In this document: in pieces, positions 34,378 through 44,138 of the stretch
Layout of the letters: every line of letters begins with the position of its first letter
How positions within the stretch are numbered: the first letter of the stretch is position 1
From: Onchidella celtica
Taxonomy: Eukaryota > Mollusca > Gastropoda > Systellommatophora > Onchidiidae
Assembly (NCBI GenBank): GCA_963931925.1
Contig: OZ007572.1
Location: forward strand, 22,678,730 to 22,742,729
DNA: 64,000 bases
Direction: 5' to 3'
Made by a program: the position numbers and the translations under genes
The notes under the pieces: model-generated
The model's database searches: none
Told to the model about the DNA's origin: nothing
What the model saw: the letters and a program-made list of their open reading frames with translations, nothing else

Positions 34378-35349
34378 CTAGCCCTCCTGCTCGGTCAAAC
34401 TTACCGGATCCATATATGCAGGTGATTGGTGATACCCCCTACGTTGCCCCTGGGCTTGCCCGTTATAAGCACCACGCTGACGCGACCTGTCTTTATGTCC
34501 TGCCGGCGACCCCTCAACCACGGCGACGTAACCAGCATCCTGTACGTACGCCCTCGCGACTGGTTTGGACGGGTGTGCCGTACGGTATGCTTCCGCCAAC
34601 TTAGACGCCTCTTGCACCGTCGCGGGTTCGTTTTCTTTCAGGAAAGCCACCAGATCTTTATGGCACGACGCGTATAGCTGGTCACGGATCATTAGGTCTT
34701 TTAATTTAGTAAAATCCGCGCCAACATGCGCCAAGTCCACCCAGTTCGCGAAATATTCTGTTAGTCTCGCGACGAAGGCAGCAAAGTCCTCCCTGGTATC
34801 CGCACGTGCTCGCCTAAACTGCTCCCGGAAATATTCCTCGGTACGCGCAAATCGGCGAAGCAGCAAAGCCTTCAGCTTATCGTAATCTTGCACGTCTTCG
34901 CGCTGTAGCTCTTTAAAGTAGGTTAACGCTCGCCTCTGCAATAAGGACGCCAGGTACGTGGACCATAATTGCTTATTGTCCCCCCATTGCAGTTGTGCGT
35001 TCAGTTCGAACCTGTAAAGGAAGGCGTCTATATCGTCCTTCCGGTCGTCGAACGTAGGCAGCTTAATCCGAACACCCCCTTTATTTTGTCCCTGCCGCTC
35101 AACTGTTTCTGTTGGCGCATTCTTCTTGCTCTCTAACTCCGCGATTCTTACTCGCGCGTCTATCTCCCGCTCTTGAGCTTCTATCTCCTTTAACTTTAAC
35201 TCCCTCTCCTGAGCCTCTTTTTCCTTCTCTCTATCCTTAGCACGCTCGTCGCGCAATTCCGCCTGCTGGTCTTTAATCCAGCCGCGCAGCTCCTCTCCCT
35301 CCAGGCCAAGTTCCTTACCCAACTTCATTAGTTGTTGGAGTTCCGCCAT
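34378..35349 (-). CDS. element 2 Gag protein (323 aa)
   Basis: ATG at 35349. The N-terminal 85 residues form a charged coiled-coil region (LRDERAKDREKEKEAQEREL). A capsid-like part begins at IKLPTFDDRKDDIDAFLYRF (about 93) and contains ALTYFKELQREDVQDYDKLK and a QFRRARADTREDFAAFVARL stretch, parallel to the element 1 Gag. It ends in a basic, Gln/Gly-rich tail and stops at 34378, just before the zinc knuckles, which continue in another frame. In element 1 the same parts are one frame. The stop is thus either a frameshift mutation or a programmed frameshift site near 34380-34400. Confidence 0.88.
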   Translation of the reverse strand: MAELQQLMKLGKELGLEGEELRGWIKDQQAELRDERAKDREKEKEAQERELKLKEIEAQEREIDARVRIAELESKKNAPTETVERQGQNKGGVRIKLPTFDDRKDDIDAFLYRFELNAQLQWGDNKQLWSTYLASLLQRRALTYFKELQREDVQDYDKLKALLLRRFARTEEYFREQFRRARADTREDFAAFVARLTEYFANWVDLAHVGADFTKLKDLMIRDQLYASCHKDLVAFLKENEPATVQEASKLAEAYRTAHPSKPVARAYVQDAGYVAVVEGSPAGHKDRSRQRGAYNGQAQGQRRGYHQSPAYMDPVSLTEQEG

Positions 35350-36313
35350 TTCACAGATTTATGGTTACGGTATATACTATGAAAAAGGCTAACCTGTCGG
35401 TATGATCACTAACGACACGACCAGAGACCTGAAATTATGTCACTATAATAACAACCGCTATTTTCAAATGCAATTCAGAAAATTACCTACAGAACATTTT
35501 ATAGCATACTCTCTCTAACTAATTCTATGTTCATTAAATGTACAGCACTATTAATAATAAAAGAGAATAGAAACGACAAGAATGAAGAACTTCAGAAGAA
35601 GGACCACAAGGACATCGAGGAACAACGAACCAGACTAGGACAAAGACCTAAAAAAGAAAATATAATGGAAAAAAGAATGCAACCTAACTACGCCGATTAC
35701 ACTACAAGGTACGAACAAGAACAGAGTCTGAAAAAAAAGAACGTATCTACAGATAGGTAAGAGAGGGACAAGAGAAACGTCTTCCTAAAACAACGAGGAA
35801 GATGGAACGGCACAATCTAAACAAAAATACAGGTCCCTACAGAACTGTTCACTGTGATGAGCGTGGTTCCTAGATTAGCCCACCTCCCGAAGAGGACAAA
35901 CCAAGTTCACCACAGCAAACCCGCGCCACCGCCCGTATAATCAATTACAACGAAAACAGCAAAAACAGAGAAAAAGACAGAAGAAAAGACAGCCCTCAAT
36001 CCAGGGCACAAATTTTTCACTTAACTTTCACCCTTGATTTCAATTTCTCCCCTTTCTCGGAGCTCTGGCTGCTTGACCTCTACAGGCTGGCACACACACT
36101 CTGCAGAAATTTAAGTACACATTAATACATATTCATCAAAATACATGCATCAATACATATTCATAAATATACATAAATTATACCATCATGAAATTTCCAT
36201 TCATCCCACGAACAAGGACAACAGCACAAATTCCTAGCACAACAGAAAAACAACTAGATATGACGAATACACAATGTCAAGATGACCACAGGTAAACAGG
36301 ACGAGTGTCACAA
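35350..36313 (-). other. element 2 leader region
   Basis: About 960 bases between the primer-binding site and Gag, AC- and A-rich on the + strand, with no coding content. It is expected to hold packaging signals, none of which can be pinpointed. Confidence 0.6.
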
Positions 36314-36328
36314 CGGACGAGCCCCCAG
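36314..36328 (-). other. element 2 primer-binding site, tRNA-Pro type
   Basis: On the minus strand the 5' LTR end is followed by one C and then TGGGGGCTCGTCCG. This matches the first 14 bases of the classical proline-tRNA primer-binding site known from many retroelements. Confidence 0.85.
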
Positions 36329-37571
36329 TGTCACAAATCCCAGACTGGGAGATGTAATAAGTTATGACAGGACCACAATCACGAACGAACAAGTTTAACA
36401 CTTAACAGAACAACCCATCAGACTCACACATTTATTAAACATAATTATACAGATAATAGCGCAATTACATACATTATATTATTGAATTTAACTGCCGTAC
36501 AACGGCCTTACTCCCACATGCACTCTTCCTCGGATCCACAACCCGGTAGTTACTTCCTAAAGACACTTCGGCCTCAGCCTCTCCCCTCAGGGTCTTAATA
36601 GCACATTAATAATTCACTGGCCCCGCAGTCTCTCAATATCACCTTCCCATTGCCATAACACCTTAGCATTCCACTAGCACCTCAGCAGGGCAATAGCACA
36701 TTATCATTTCAATAGCCCATCAACATGGCAATAGCACATTATCATTTCAAGAGCCCATCAACGTGGCAATAGTACTTTATCATTCCACTAGCACATCAAC
36801 ATGGTAATAGTACATTATCATTTCCATTAGCACATTCACGCTCATATCTACGTCCCTGTCCGTGGCCAGACTGCCACGACTTTATGTGCCTCTACTGTCC
36901 TGCACCGACAGCCTCACTCTTGGCCTATGTGTGGCCTCCGGCCCTATGCTGGCCTATCCCCTGTGCTCATCGAGGTGGCTCTTCGGCCCGTCCCCGACAC
37001 CTACAAGAATAACATTACATTGGTATAATACCATACCATTTCTATTCACTCCACCTCTCCTTACAACCCATGAAGCGTACACCCAATAGTTCACATTTCA
37101 CTCACCAAACATCTTACGGTAACACACCTCCATCGTAGTACACAATATTCACTCGTGCTACAAATCCATGAACTCAACTTTCATCTATCGCTCATGGCGC
37201 ACATTGCTATATCCAATATTAAGGCCTTCCACATTCCTCACATATACTTATTTACATCATGGTAATAGACGAATATAATATAATACATCAATCATAATTA
37301 TCAATCATCGTTTCACCTACCAGTCATCACTGGAATAACACTACTCCCAAGTCTTCCGACTGCTCTCCTTATGTTCGCCCGCTGGGCTTTCTCTTGCGTC
37401 CGTTCAGTAGGACCTTCTAACTTGCAGTGATAGTAATACAGCGCTTTCGCCTCATTCAGACCCCCCACTACTCATAACAGGCACGCCTTTCCTTACTTGT
37501 CTACGTGCGTTAATTTTACTCTCCTCCTTTCCCCCCGTAATTATTAACTATCGCTCACTCCACTCGTGACA
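36329..37571 (-). repeat. element 2, 5' LTR (right copy)
   Basis: 1243 bp, near-identical to the left LTR. In minus-strand orientation this copy is the promoter side. Confidence 0.93.
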
Positions 37572-37576
37572 TTGTT

Positions 37577-38317
37577 GACTATCGAGTTTTAAACGGGACC
37601 TTGTGCATTAATGAGACAGATTGAAGTCAAAAACCGACAAACGAGGCTTTTCTCGATGCGCGACTAGCCCAAGAGATGGCCGTGTTGATTTTCCAATACT
37701 TTGGGAAAGGGGGTGGGGGGGGGGGAGGAGGGGAGTTGAGGTTAATGTTAGGATAAGAGACAAACTCTCATCAAAAAGGGTTACTCCGTGTGACAGAGCA
37801 TAGAATCAGCAGGATCCCCTTGACAACGATATATCATAAGCAATTTTTACTTTTTCATGCCCATCCATTTACAGAAAGACAACAAGCGTGCAATAGAAAC
37901 CAAAGGCAACAAACAATAAAAAGCCACTCAATTCAAGAGAATCTTTGACCACTGACGTGTCAACTCAACTGCCAAAAAAGAAAAAAACGCTCTGATGAAT
38001 GACATCAAGAGATTATTATACCGGGAGGGTGCGATCATATAATTATTTTGACGAGGTAATCGATTTGGCTCTCTAAACTTGGCGCAAGCACGGTGACAAT
38101 TATTAGATCCTTGTCTTCCAACTGTTAGCGATAATATTATGCCACTTAGTTTATTGCCCCGACTCACTCTTGCAGAGAATTTAATTAATATACGGCGACA
38201 TCATTTTGTCGCGACCTTCCGGGAATGAACTTTTGATGGGTTTTTGTGAGAACAGATAACCTCGTAGGCTGTGTGCACGGCGTGACATCGTTTCGATTCA
38301 CTCGCAGCTAGAGATCG
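37577..38317. other. intronic sequence, nothing recognised
   Basis: Apart from a G-rich tract near 37706-37730, no structure was identified. Confidence 0.4.
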
Positions 38318-38620
38318 TTATCATACCTCAAAAACAAAAACAACCACCACAACAGAATTTTGATACAACGGTCAGAGTTAGTAAATTCATCACGATTTTA
38401 AACGTCTTGATCCAGAATTCACAATTTCCGTAGCCACTCAAAGTGAGGATTTTGATAAGTCTTCATTATCATACCCCAAAATCCTAGAACAACAATGACA
38501 GCAACAACAGAACTCTAACACAATGATCAAAATTCGTAAATGCATACAGGTTTTGAAAGTCTTGATGCAGAATTCACAATTTCTATACCCACTCAAAGTG
38601 AGCACTTTAATAAGTCTTAA
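38318..38620. repeat. tandem duplication, unit about 148 bp
   Basis: Two diverged units (38318..38465 and 38466..38620) share TTATCATACC, CAGAATTCACAATTTC, CCACTCAAAGTGAG and TAAGTCTT in the same order and spacing. The CACTCAAAGTGAG stretch is itself palindromic. The remaining intron sequence up to 39105 carries only the exon 2 polypyrimidine tract. Confidence 0.8.
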
Positions 38621-39105
38621 TTTTTTTTAAAAATGTTTAAGACTTAAGAGAACATACCAATTCCTTTACATACACCCTACACTTAAACTCTATATTATAT
38701 ACAATTATTTTAGGGTCTATACCATAACCGGGATTCGATTTAAAAATAAAAAATAAGAAAACGGAAACACTTACTATGTTTCCTAAAATGTGGAACAAGG
38801 TCTTTGTGCATTTATTCGAAGTGCCTGACATGATACCCAAACATGATACCATGCAAGAGCTATCTGTAAAAACTGCTATATTTCAAAGGTTCGGAGTACC
38901 CTAAGATTAAGAAGTGTGATTGGTTAAGGTAAGGTTTTTAACCACCGCACGGCAGTCAGTCACAGACAATAATGTGTCTTGAAGCCAGGCAGGGCTCTGC
39001 ATGATAATATATTATCAACGGCCAGATTTATTATAAATGCTCCATTGGACATAATTTTTTTCGTTTTTTTTCAACTGATATCACGTTCATTTCTTTTCTT
39101 TTCAG

Positions 39106-39320
39106 GTATGTGAAGCTAGCGGATTCTTTGCCACCTGTGTTATGATAGCTTCTATGCTGTCTCTGTGTGTGATCTCTATCGAACGCTTCTACTCCATCTC
39201 CTTGCCCATGCACCATGCAGGACATGCCACACCTTGCCTGTATCTCGCCTTTGTCTTTCTGCAGTGGGTCATTAGCATCGGGGTGGCGATGTTACCCTGG
39301 ATGGGCATCAATTCTTACAG
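39106..39320 (+). CDS. rhodopsin-family GPCR, exon 2 (TM3 to TM4)
   Basis: Follows a strong acceptor (TTTCTTTTCTTTTCAG) and ends AG|GTAAAA. It encodes residues 109-179 plus two bases of codon 180. Cys 110 is the conserved TM3 cysteine that pairs with Cys 188 in extracellular loop 2. TM3 runs about 112-133 and ends in ERF (134-136), a conservative variant of the DRY switch. The second intracellular loop is SISLPMHHAGH. TM4 covers about 153-174 with the conserved Trp at 162 and a Pro-Trp at its end. The exon's 215 bases leave phase 2, matching exon 3. The ATG visible at 39142 is internal and not a start. Confidence 0.9.
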
Positions 39321-40197
39321 GTAAAATCTTTTAGGGGCCATCCGTAAAGTGCCAACGAAAGAATATGGCTACTTTTTTTTGTTTTAACCCCAACTTCTCA
39401 TCCCATGTACGCTTTCCCGTGTTGGCCACATCTCTACCCCCCTCCCCGTCCCTTGTACGAGTGTACGACCATTAGAATAGAGAATGTCGATGACAAGGCC
39501 TTGATATTTGAACATTTTAAATGGCATTTTTGTGTAAACTATTTCACCGTTTCGTTGGAGACAGGATATTTATATAATCTAACAACTTATTTGCTGAAAA
39601 AAAGTAAATCAACCAAACTTTTAATTTATTGCCCGAATGCAAAGGCGTACCTATGCTTCCCAGACCCCCCCCCCTTCCATCACACTTTTTGTAAGGTGGA
39701 GGCATCCCCTCCCCACCCCCCCCCCACCCCTGAAGAGTACGTACGTTTATGGATGGCCCCTGAGATCTGTGTGGTAAATGTGATCGTTATTATTAAAGTA
39801 GTGGTAATACTAGCTTTGTCAATGGTGTTTAATTCTTTGTTTTCCTCATCCACACTTCTCCTTTGTATTTTCTGTATCGTTTAGCCATTATCATATTGGT
39901 TCTGAACATTTTCTATCTGCCTCCACTTTCTTTCTGTTTTTTCTTATCTTTCTCTTACTGTCCGTCTCGACATATTTCAAGATCATTTTGAATTTCATAC
40001 GTTTCGTTACCGTCAGTCAATAATTGCAGGAATAAACTTTATTTGTCAGAATAATGTTCGTAAAAATGACATTTGCTGGGCAGGTACATTTGTTTTATCA
40101 AATGTCTTTCTGTTAGGTTTCGTTCAATAGAGCTAAAGACCATTACGATTATTCAAGACACAGTTTTAATTTTTTTTTTTTTTGGTCACATCTCCAG
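39321..40197 (+). other. intron 2 of the receptor gene
   Basis: 877 bases from GTAAAA to TCTCCAG. It contains C-rich and T-rich tracts (C near 39667 and 39715; a run of T near 40168-40183 as the polypyrimidine tract). Reading frames inside it are spurious. Confidence 0.85.
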
Positions 40198-41470
40198 CTA
40201 CCGTCCAGAAAAAAGAACCTGTTCCTTCTATTGGCAAGGCGGAAACTCAGCTGACAGGGCTTTCATCATTGTTATCTTCTTGTTATCCTTCCTCGTCCCG
40301 TCATTGATACTAACAACTATGTACCTGGGCATTTTCCGAGTGGCTAGAAAGGCAGCTACCACTGTGGCTCCTCAGCCTACGGGTATCACTGTCATGCCGC
40401 CCACTCCTGGCGAAGTCACACAAACTGCAAATGGCACACATAACGGCAACGTTCAAAAAGGCGCAGTCTTCACCATAGCCACGCCAAACCTGGCTCCAAA
40501 CACGACCCCTGCTATTAATGTGCAAGGAGCTTCTCCAAGAAAGTCAGGAACCCTCGAGGCATGCACAGACACCCACAGGCGGTTGTCTGCTGACGATTCA
40601 GGCATTCCTGAGGATGAGATATCTGATAAAATTTCTGTCCAGTCTGAACCTTTAGACCAGGTGAAACACGATGGGGTGGACGGAAAACGGAATTCGAGGA
40701 AAGTTAGCAAAAGAAAACACGGATCCAAGCCTTTGTGTGCTTGTAGTAGAGCGGAGAAACAAAACCAGGTAAAGGCGATCAGCTCGACGCCCTCCACGAA
40801 GATTTCCGACTCCTATTCACGATCAGCACCTGCTCGTATTGACGCCAGAAATGTGAATACTCAGCTCAAAGACCAGAATCAAATCCCGAGTTCCAAATCA
40901 GTGGTAGTCCCCGGTGGAGTTGGGAAAGTGACGCCTAGTCATATGAAAGCATTTAAAACTTTGATGATAATTGTTCTTTCATATCTTCTGCTCTGGGGCC
41001 CTTATTTCATATGCCAGCTCCACGGTTTAACACACGAAGAAGCTGCCTCTAGACCAGTAGAGGTTCTGGCTACCTGGCTGAGCTTCACAAGTTACGCCGT
41101 AAATCCGTGCTTGTATGGGTGCATGAACCGAATGATCAGAGAAGAGCTGAATCATTTGCTCACGTCATTTTGGCAATGCTGCAGCTACTGCTTCTGCTGT
41201 GCTATTTCCAGCGGACACTGCAAACGCCGACGCCCCTGTCAGAAACATTCTGCGTCCGAAAGTGACCAAGAGGACGATCTGGACAACGACTTGGACGGTC
41301 CTGCCGAAAGTTTCTATCAGTTCTTACAGAGGACGCAGGCCAGTGACGTCACGGCGCCGGTAACCAACGGCAACCACAAGCATTCGTTAAAACGCGAGAG
41401 GAATGGGATGACAACGGACACGAACAGTGGCAATATCTCAGTCGATAACCAAAGTAATTGCATGTTCTAA
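40198..41470 (+). CDS. rhodopsin-family GPCR, exon 3 (loop 2 to C-terminus)
   Basis: Completes codon 180 and runs to the TAA at 41468..41470, giving 603 residues in total. Cys 188 lies in extracellular loop 2. TM5 (about 201-227) has the conserved Pro 214 and Tyr 222 and ends IFRVAR, as in GPR161. The third intracellular loop is about 200 residues long, polar and Ser/Thr-rich. It has RRLS and RKVS, which fit protein kinase A consensus sites, and a short CAC cluster. TM6 (about 431-457) carries LWGP (446-448) in place of CWxP. TM7 contains ATWLSF and NPCLY (482-486), the NPxxY motif. The C-tail has a dense cysteine group (QCC, CFCC, and two more), likely palmitoylation sites, then an acidic stretch and a polar end. 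The large loop and tail suggest strong regulation by phosphorylation. Ligand and G protein cannot be read from sequence. Confidence 0.92.
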
Positions 41471-41579
41471 TTCAATCAGCATTTGGCGGATTGTTTGATC
41501 CACTAATGGCATATCCTTTTCCGGGTGTATGACAGCTGCTAAATGCCCAGCACCGACAACCTTTCAAAAAATGTTCTGG

Positions 41580-41829
41580 TTGCGACCCTAGTTCCTGTTT
41601 GTTCCAACTCCACTTCTTGCACAACTGAGAAATTCGACATTAAACGTTTGCGGCTTTAGCTATTATGATAGGGAGTTGGGAATAAATCGTACTGTGGAAC
41701 AGCTTGCTGGGTGCCCCATTGCTTTGTAAAGAAGTGTCAATGTGTGCATTTGTTATGCCTTTTCTACATACTAAAAGATTTCCAGTTTATCAGAAAATGG
41801 AGATAGAACAAACAAGAACCAAGGTTGCA
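41580..41829 (+). mobile_element. family A MITE, copy 4, in the receptor 3' region
   Basis: Starts TTGCGACCCTAGTTCCTGTTTG and ends AACAAGAACCAAGGTTGCA, with the same interior as copies 2 and 3. It lies 110 bases after the receptor stop codon. It contains AATAAA (41681..41686) followed by GT-rich sequence, the first such signal downstream of the gene on this strand. Confidence 0.85.
41681..41686 (+). terminator. candidate polyadenylation signal for the receptor gene
   Basis: First AATAAA after the stop codon at 41470. It is followed within about 90 bases by AAGTGTCAATGTGTGCATTTGTT. It sits inside the family A element. Further AATAAA copies occur near 42145, so this is not certain to be the one used. 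Confidence 0.4.
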
Positions 41830-43203
41830 TAGTGTTGGAACAGTGATTCGCTTGTAACTGATTTAATAGAGCACACCGATGTTATGATTTCTTCACACTG
41901 ATTGTGTCTAGCCTTCTGAACACACATCGCTTAAGGCCTTATTTAATTTGCCTAGTTATTTAAATAACGTTGTTTTTTTTCAGTAACTGTATTTTCTAGA
42001 ATTACACTGTTGTATCTAGTCCAATACTTGCAACTTTTCATCGATGGTTGTAACAGCTGAGGTTGTTCTAGCACGTTATAGTAGGGGGGAGTTAGTTGAT
42101 CTAACTACAACCCTTTAGAAAACGAAACTATTACAGCTGTAAAATAAATAAACACGAGATCCGACGATAGATTAAATAATACTAAAGTTTAATAACTGTA
42201 TAGTGAACAATAAATTACTAGGAAGACACCAGCGAAACTAAATATCTACGCCACACAAAAGGAAACTCACTTACTCACCGACCAACCACTCACACAGGTC
42301 TATATATATAAACATTCCTACAGAAAGTTCCCGAAATAAACGTTACCTTTGCCCTCGCACAAACTAACCAATCACGCATCAATACGTCATCAGGTTACAT
42401 CACTCAAGGCCAAATCTGGCGTAAACATTCGTATCCACAACGTTATCGAATATTCGGGAACATACTAATATTTACTGAACGAGTCAAAACACCTGACAAC
42501 AAGCGAGCGAGGAAAAAAACTACTCACTAGAAAAGAAGGTCAGGTCACGGAGTACAGTACACTCTGGCGGTTGTCAACAATAAAATGGAAAAAGTAGTGG
42601 ACACATGCTCAGCCACCAGCACAACAACAAAACCGGGGGAGGGCAAGGGGTAGCCCGCAGATGCTACAATGGTAAACAGTCCTGATATTACAATACAGTG
42701 TGCAATATGGGATAAAACTAGAGTCGCAGCCATTGAATTCTTGTCAACATTTATTGCATTAAAATGTATCATTTCACTTGAGAATAGCTGTGAGCATAAT
42801 GAAATTCTAGAAAAAAAAAAAGAAATGTGTAACTTGCAGGTCGTTGAGATTAATAGAACAGAATGATATTTTGCTTGCTCTTGAATAATATAACTGCAGC
42901 AGCCGGTTTGAATGTACATCTCGAACCATTTAGTTTGCTATTATTGACGAATGAGTAGTCCCCCGTGTTTTGTTGCATTTTAGAATTAAAAAAATATATT
43001 ATGCGTGAAAGTGCCTGAAATCTGGAAAGTCGTCCTGTTCTTAAGGAAACAAATTCCATTAATATTATATAAATATCCCTTTCGTTGCTCAAGGTCGTAC
43101 GCGATGATAATAATTACAATATACTGGCACCAAAAATATGTTTAACAGTTAATAGTTTGATAGCTTTGGCCTTGCCATTATGCATCCCATCCTATTACAC
43201 AAA
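41830..43203. other. intergenic sequence, nothing recognised
   Basis: AT-rich; includes AATAAATAAA near 42145. A 124-codon minus-strand frame at 42545..42919 shows no family resemblance and its codon content looks non-coding. Confidence 0.4.
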
Positions 43204-43211
43204 GTCTAAAG

Positions 43212-44130
43212 CAGCGTTTTCCAACCTTTTTTTTTTCCCATGCCGCACTTTAATTTTCAACAACAAAAAACAAACAAAAAAAACGTGCGCCGTACCATGA
43301 TCCCGTTTTACCGGCTAGGTCGCGGATAAGGAACATTTCACAGTAACTGACGGGACGTTCAGACACTACTTTTTAAGAAAGAAAGGCCACTAAATAAATA
43401 ACCAATCATTTATTTCAAAATGGATTGATCAATCCTCCAGAAAAATGGTGAAGAAATGATAGAAATGTGTTTTAAATAATAAAAATTAAGATGTGTCCAT
43501 GCAATTGCCTTCACTTTAGTTGGTAACTGATGGGACAGAAAAAATACCATGTTTCTTACATAGCAAAATGAAAATGTAAAAATTGTGAAACCAAACCAAC
43601 AGGATTAGTGAGCAATGTTTTTCTACCTTCAAAAAAATGCATTTGAGCACACAGAAAAAGCATAAATAATCAAAGTTTTACTTTTAAGCACATTGGGACA
43701 ATTCGTCTGAGTAACTGATGGGACATAATCTTGGTAACTGATGGGAGGTTGTAGACATGTGCTCTTTTCCTGATGGTCGCCAAGTCACATGATCATGCAA
43801 AGAAGATAATGCTAACCAAAAATACAAATTTAATGCCTACCATTTACAACACGACCATTAATTTTTTTCCCAGACATGGTTTGAAAAATGGCTCTTGGGT
43901 AACATATTACGTGGAATGTCCCATAATCATTAAGGTCATGCATCTCTTAAGTTCGATGTTTTAACACGAGCTAGACAAAGAAATCACCAATACGAGATAA
44001 ACAAATAACAGTTTATCTGTACAGTTAAAATTCACTATTAAATTAAAATTTCAATGAAAAATCCCCAAGCCCCTTTCTGAAGTTTCACGCTCCGCCAAAA
44101 TATTGCCACACCCCACCTTAAGAAACAATG
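43212..44130. mobile_element. non-autonomous hAT element, 919 bp
   Basis: Perfect 8-bp target duplication GTCTAAAG (43204..43211 and 44131..44138). Ends are CAGCGTTTTCCAACC at the left and, inverted, CATTGTTTCTTAAGG at the right: CA..GTTT..A is shared, which is weak but hAT-like. The left end is followed by TTTTTT...GCCGCACTTT, typical of hAT subterminal sequence. No transposase frame. Four copies of GTAACTGAYGGGA (about 43343, 43523, 43711 and 43734) may be internal binding repeats. Confidence 0.8.
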
Positions 44131-44138
44131 GTCTAAAG

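Larger units (their letters stand above)
30455..37571 (-). mobile_element. LTR retrotransposon element 2 (Gmr1-like Ty3/Gypsy, internally deleted)
   Basis: A 7117-bp insertion with 1243-bp LTRs (TGTCACAAATCC...CTCGTGACA) and a perfect 5-bp target duplication TTGTT (30450..30454, 37572..37576). On the minus strand the order is LTR, tRNA-Pro-type primer-binding site, leader, Gag, zinc knuckles plus protease plus integrase ends, RT C-terminal half plus RNase H, polypurine tract, LTR. Integrase precedes RT, unlike standard Gypsy. The integrase core and the N-terminal half of RT are missing. About six base differences were noticed between the LTRs. It is antisense to the receptor gene. Confidence 0.93.
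2167..39105 (+). other. intron 1 of the receptor gene (about 36.9 kb)
   Basis: Bounded by GTAAGT after 2166 and TTTTCAG before 39106, both phase 0, so the exons join without gain or loss. The intron separates TM2 from TM3. It contains two LTR retrotransposons, a solo LTR, a LINE fragment, numerous short inverted-repeat elements, microsatellites and a promoter-like patch with a THAP-like fragment. No other complete host gene is visible inside it. Confidence 0.8.

Noticed and set aside
30455..37571. Endogenous retrovirus
   Set aside because: No envelope gene or remnant is present. Domain order and Gag type fit a Gypsy-class retrotransposon.
39405..39884. 159-codon frame in receptor intron 2
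   Set aside because: It runs through C-rich and T-rich intronic tracts between two well-defined splice sites. No family resemblance.
42545..42919. 124-codon minus-strand frame
   Set aside because: No motif, no conserved pattern and no matching neighbours.
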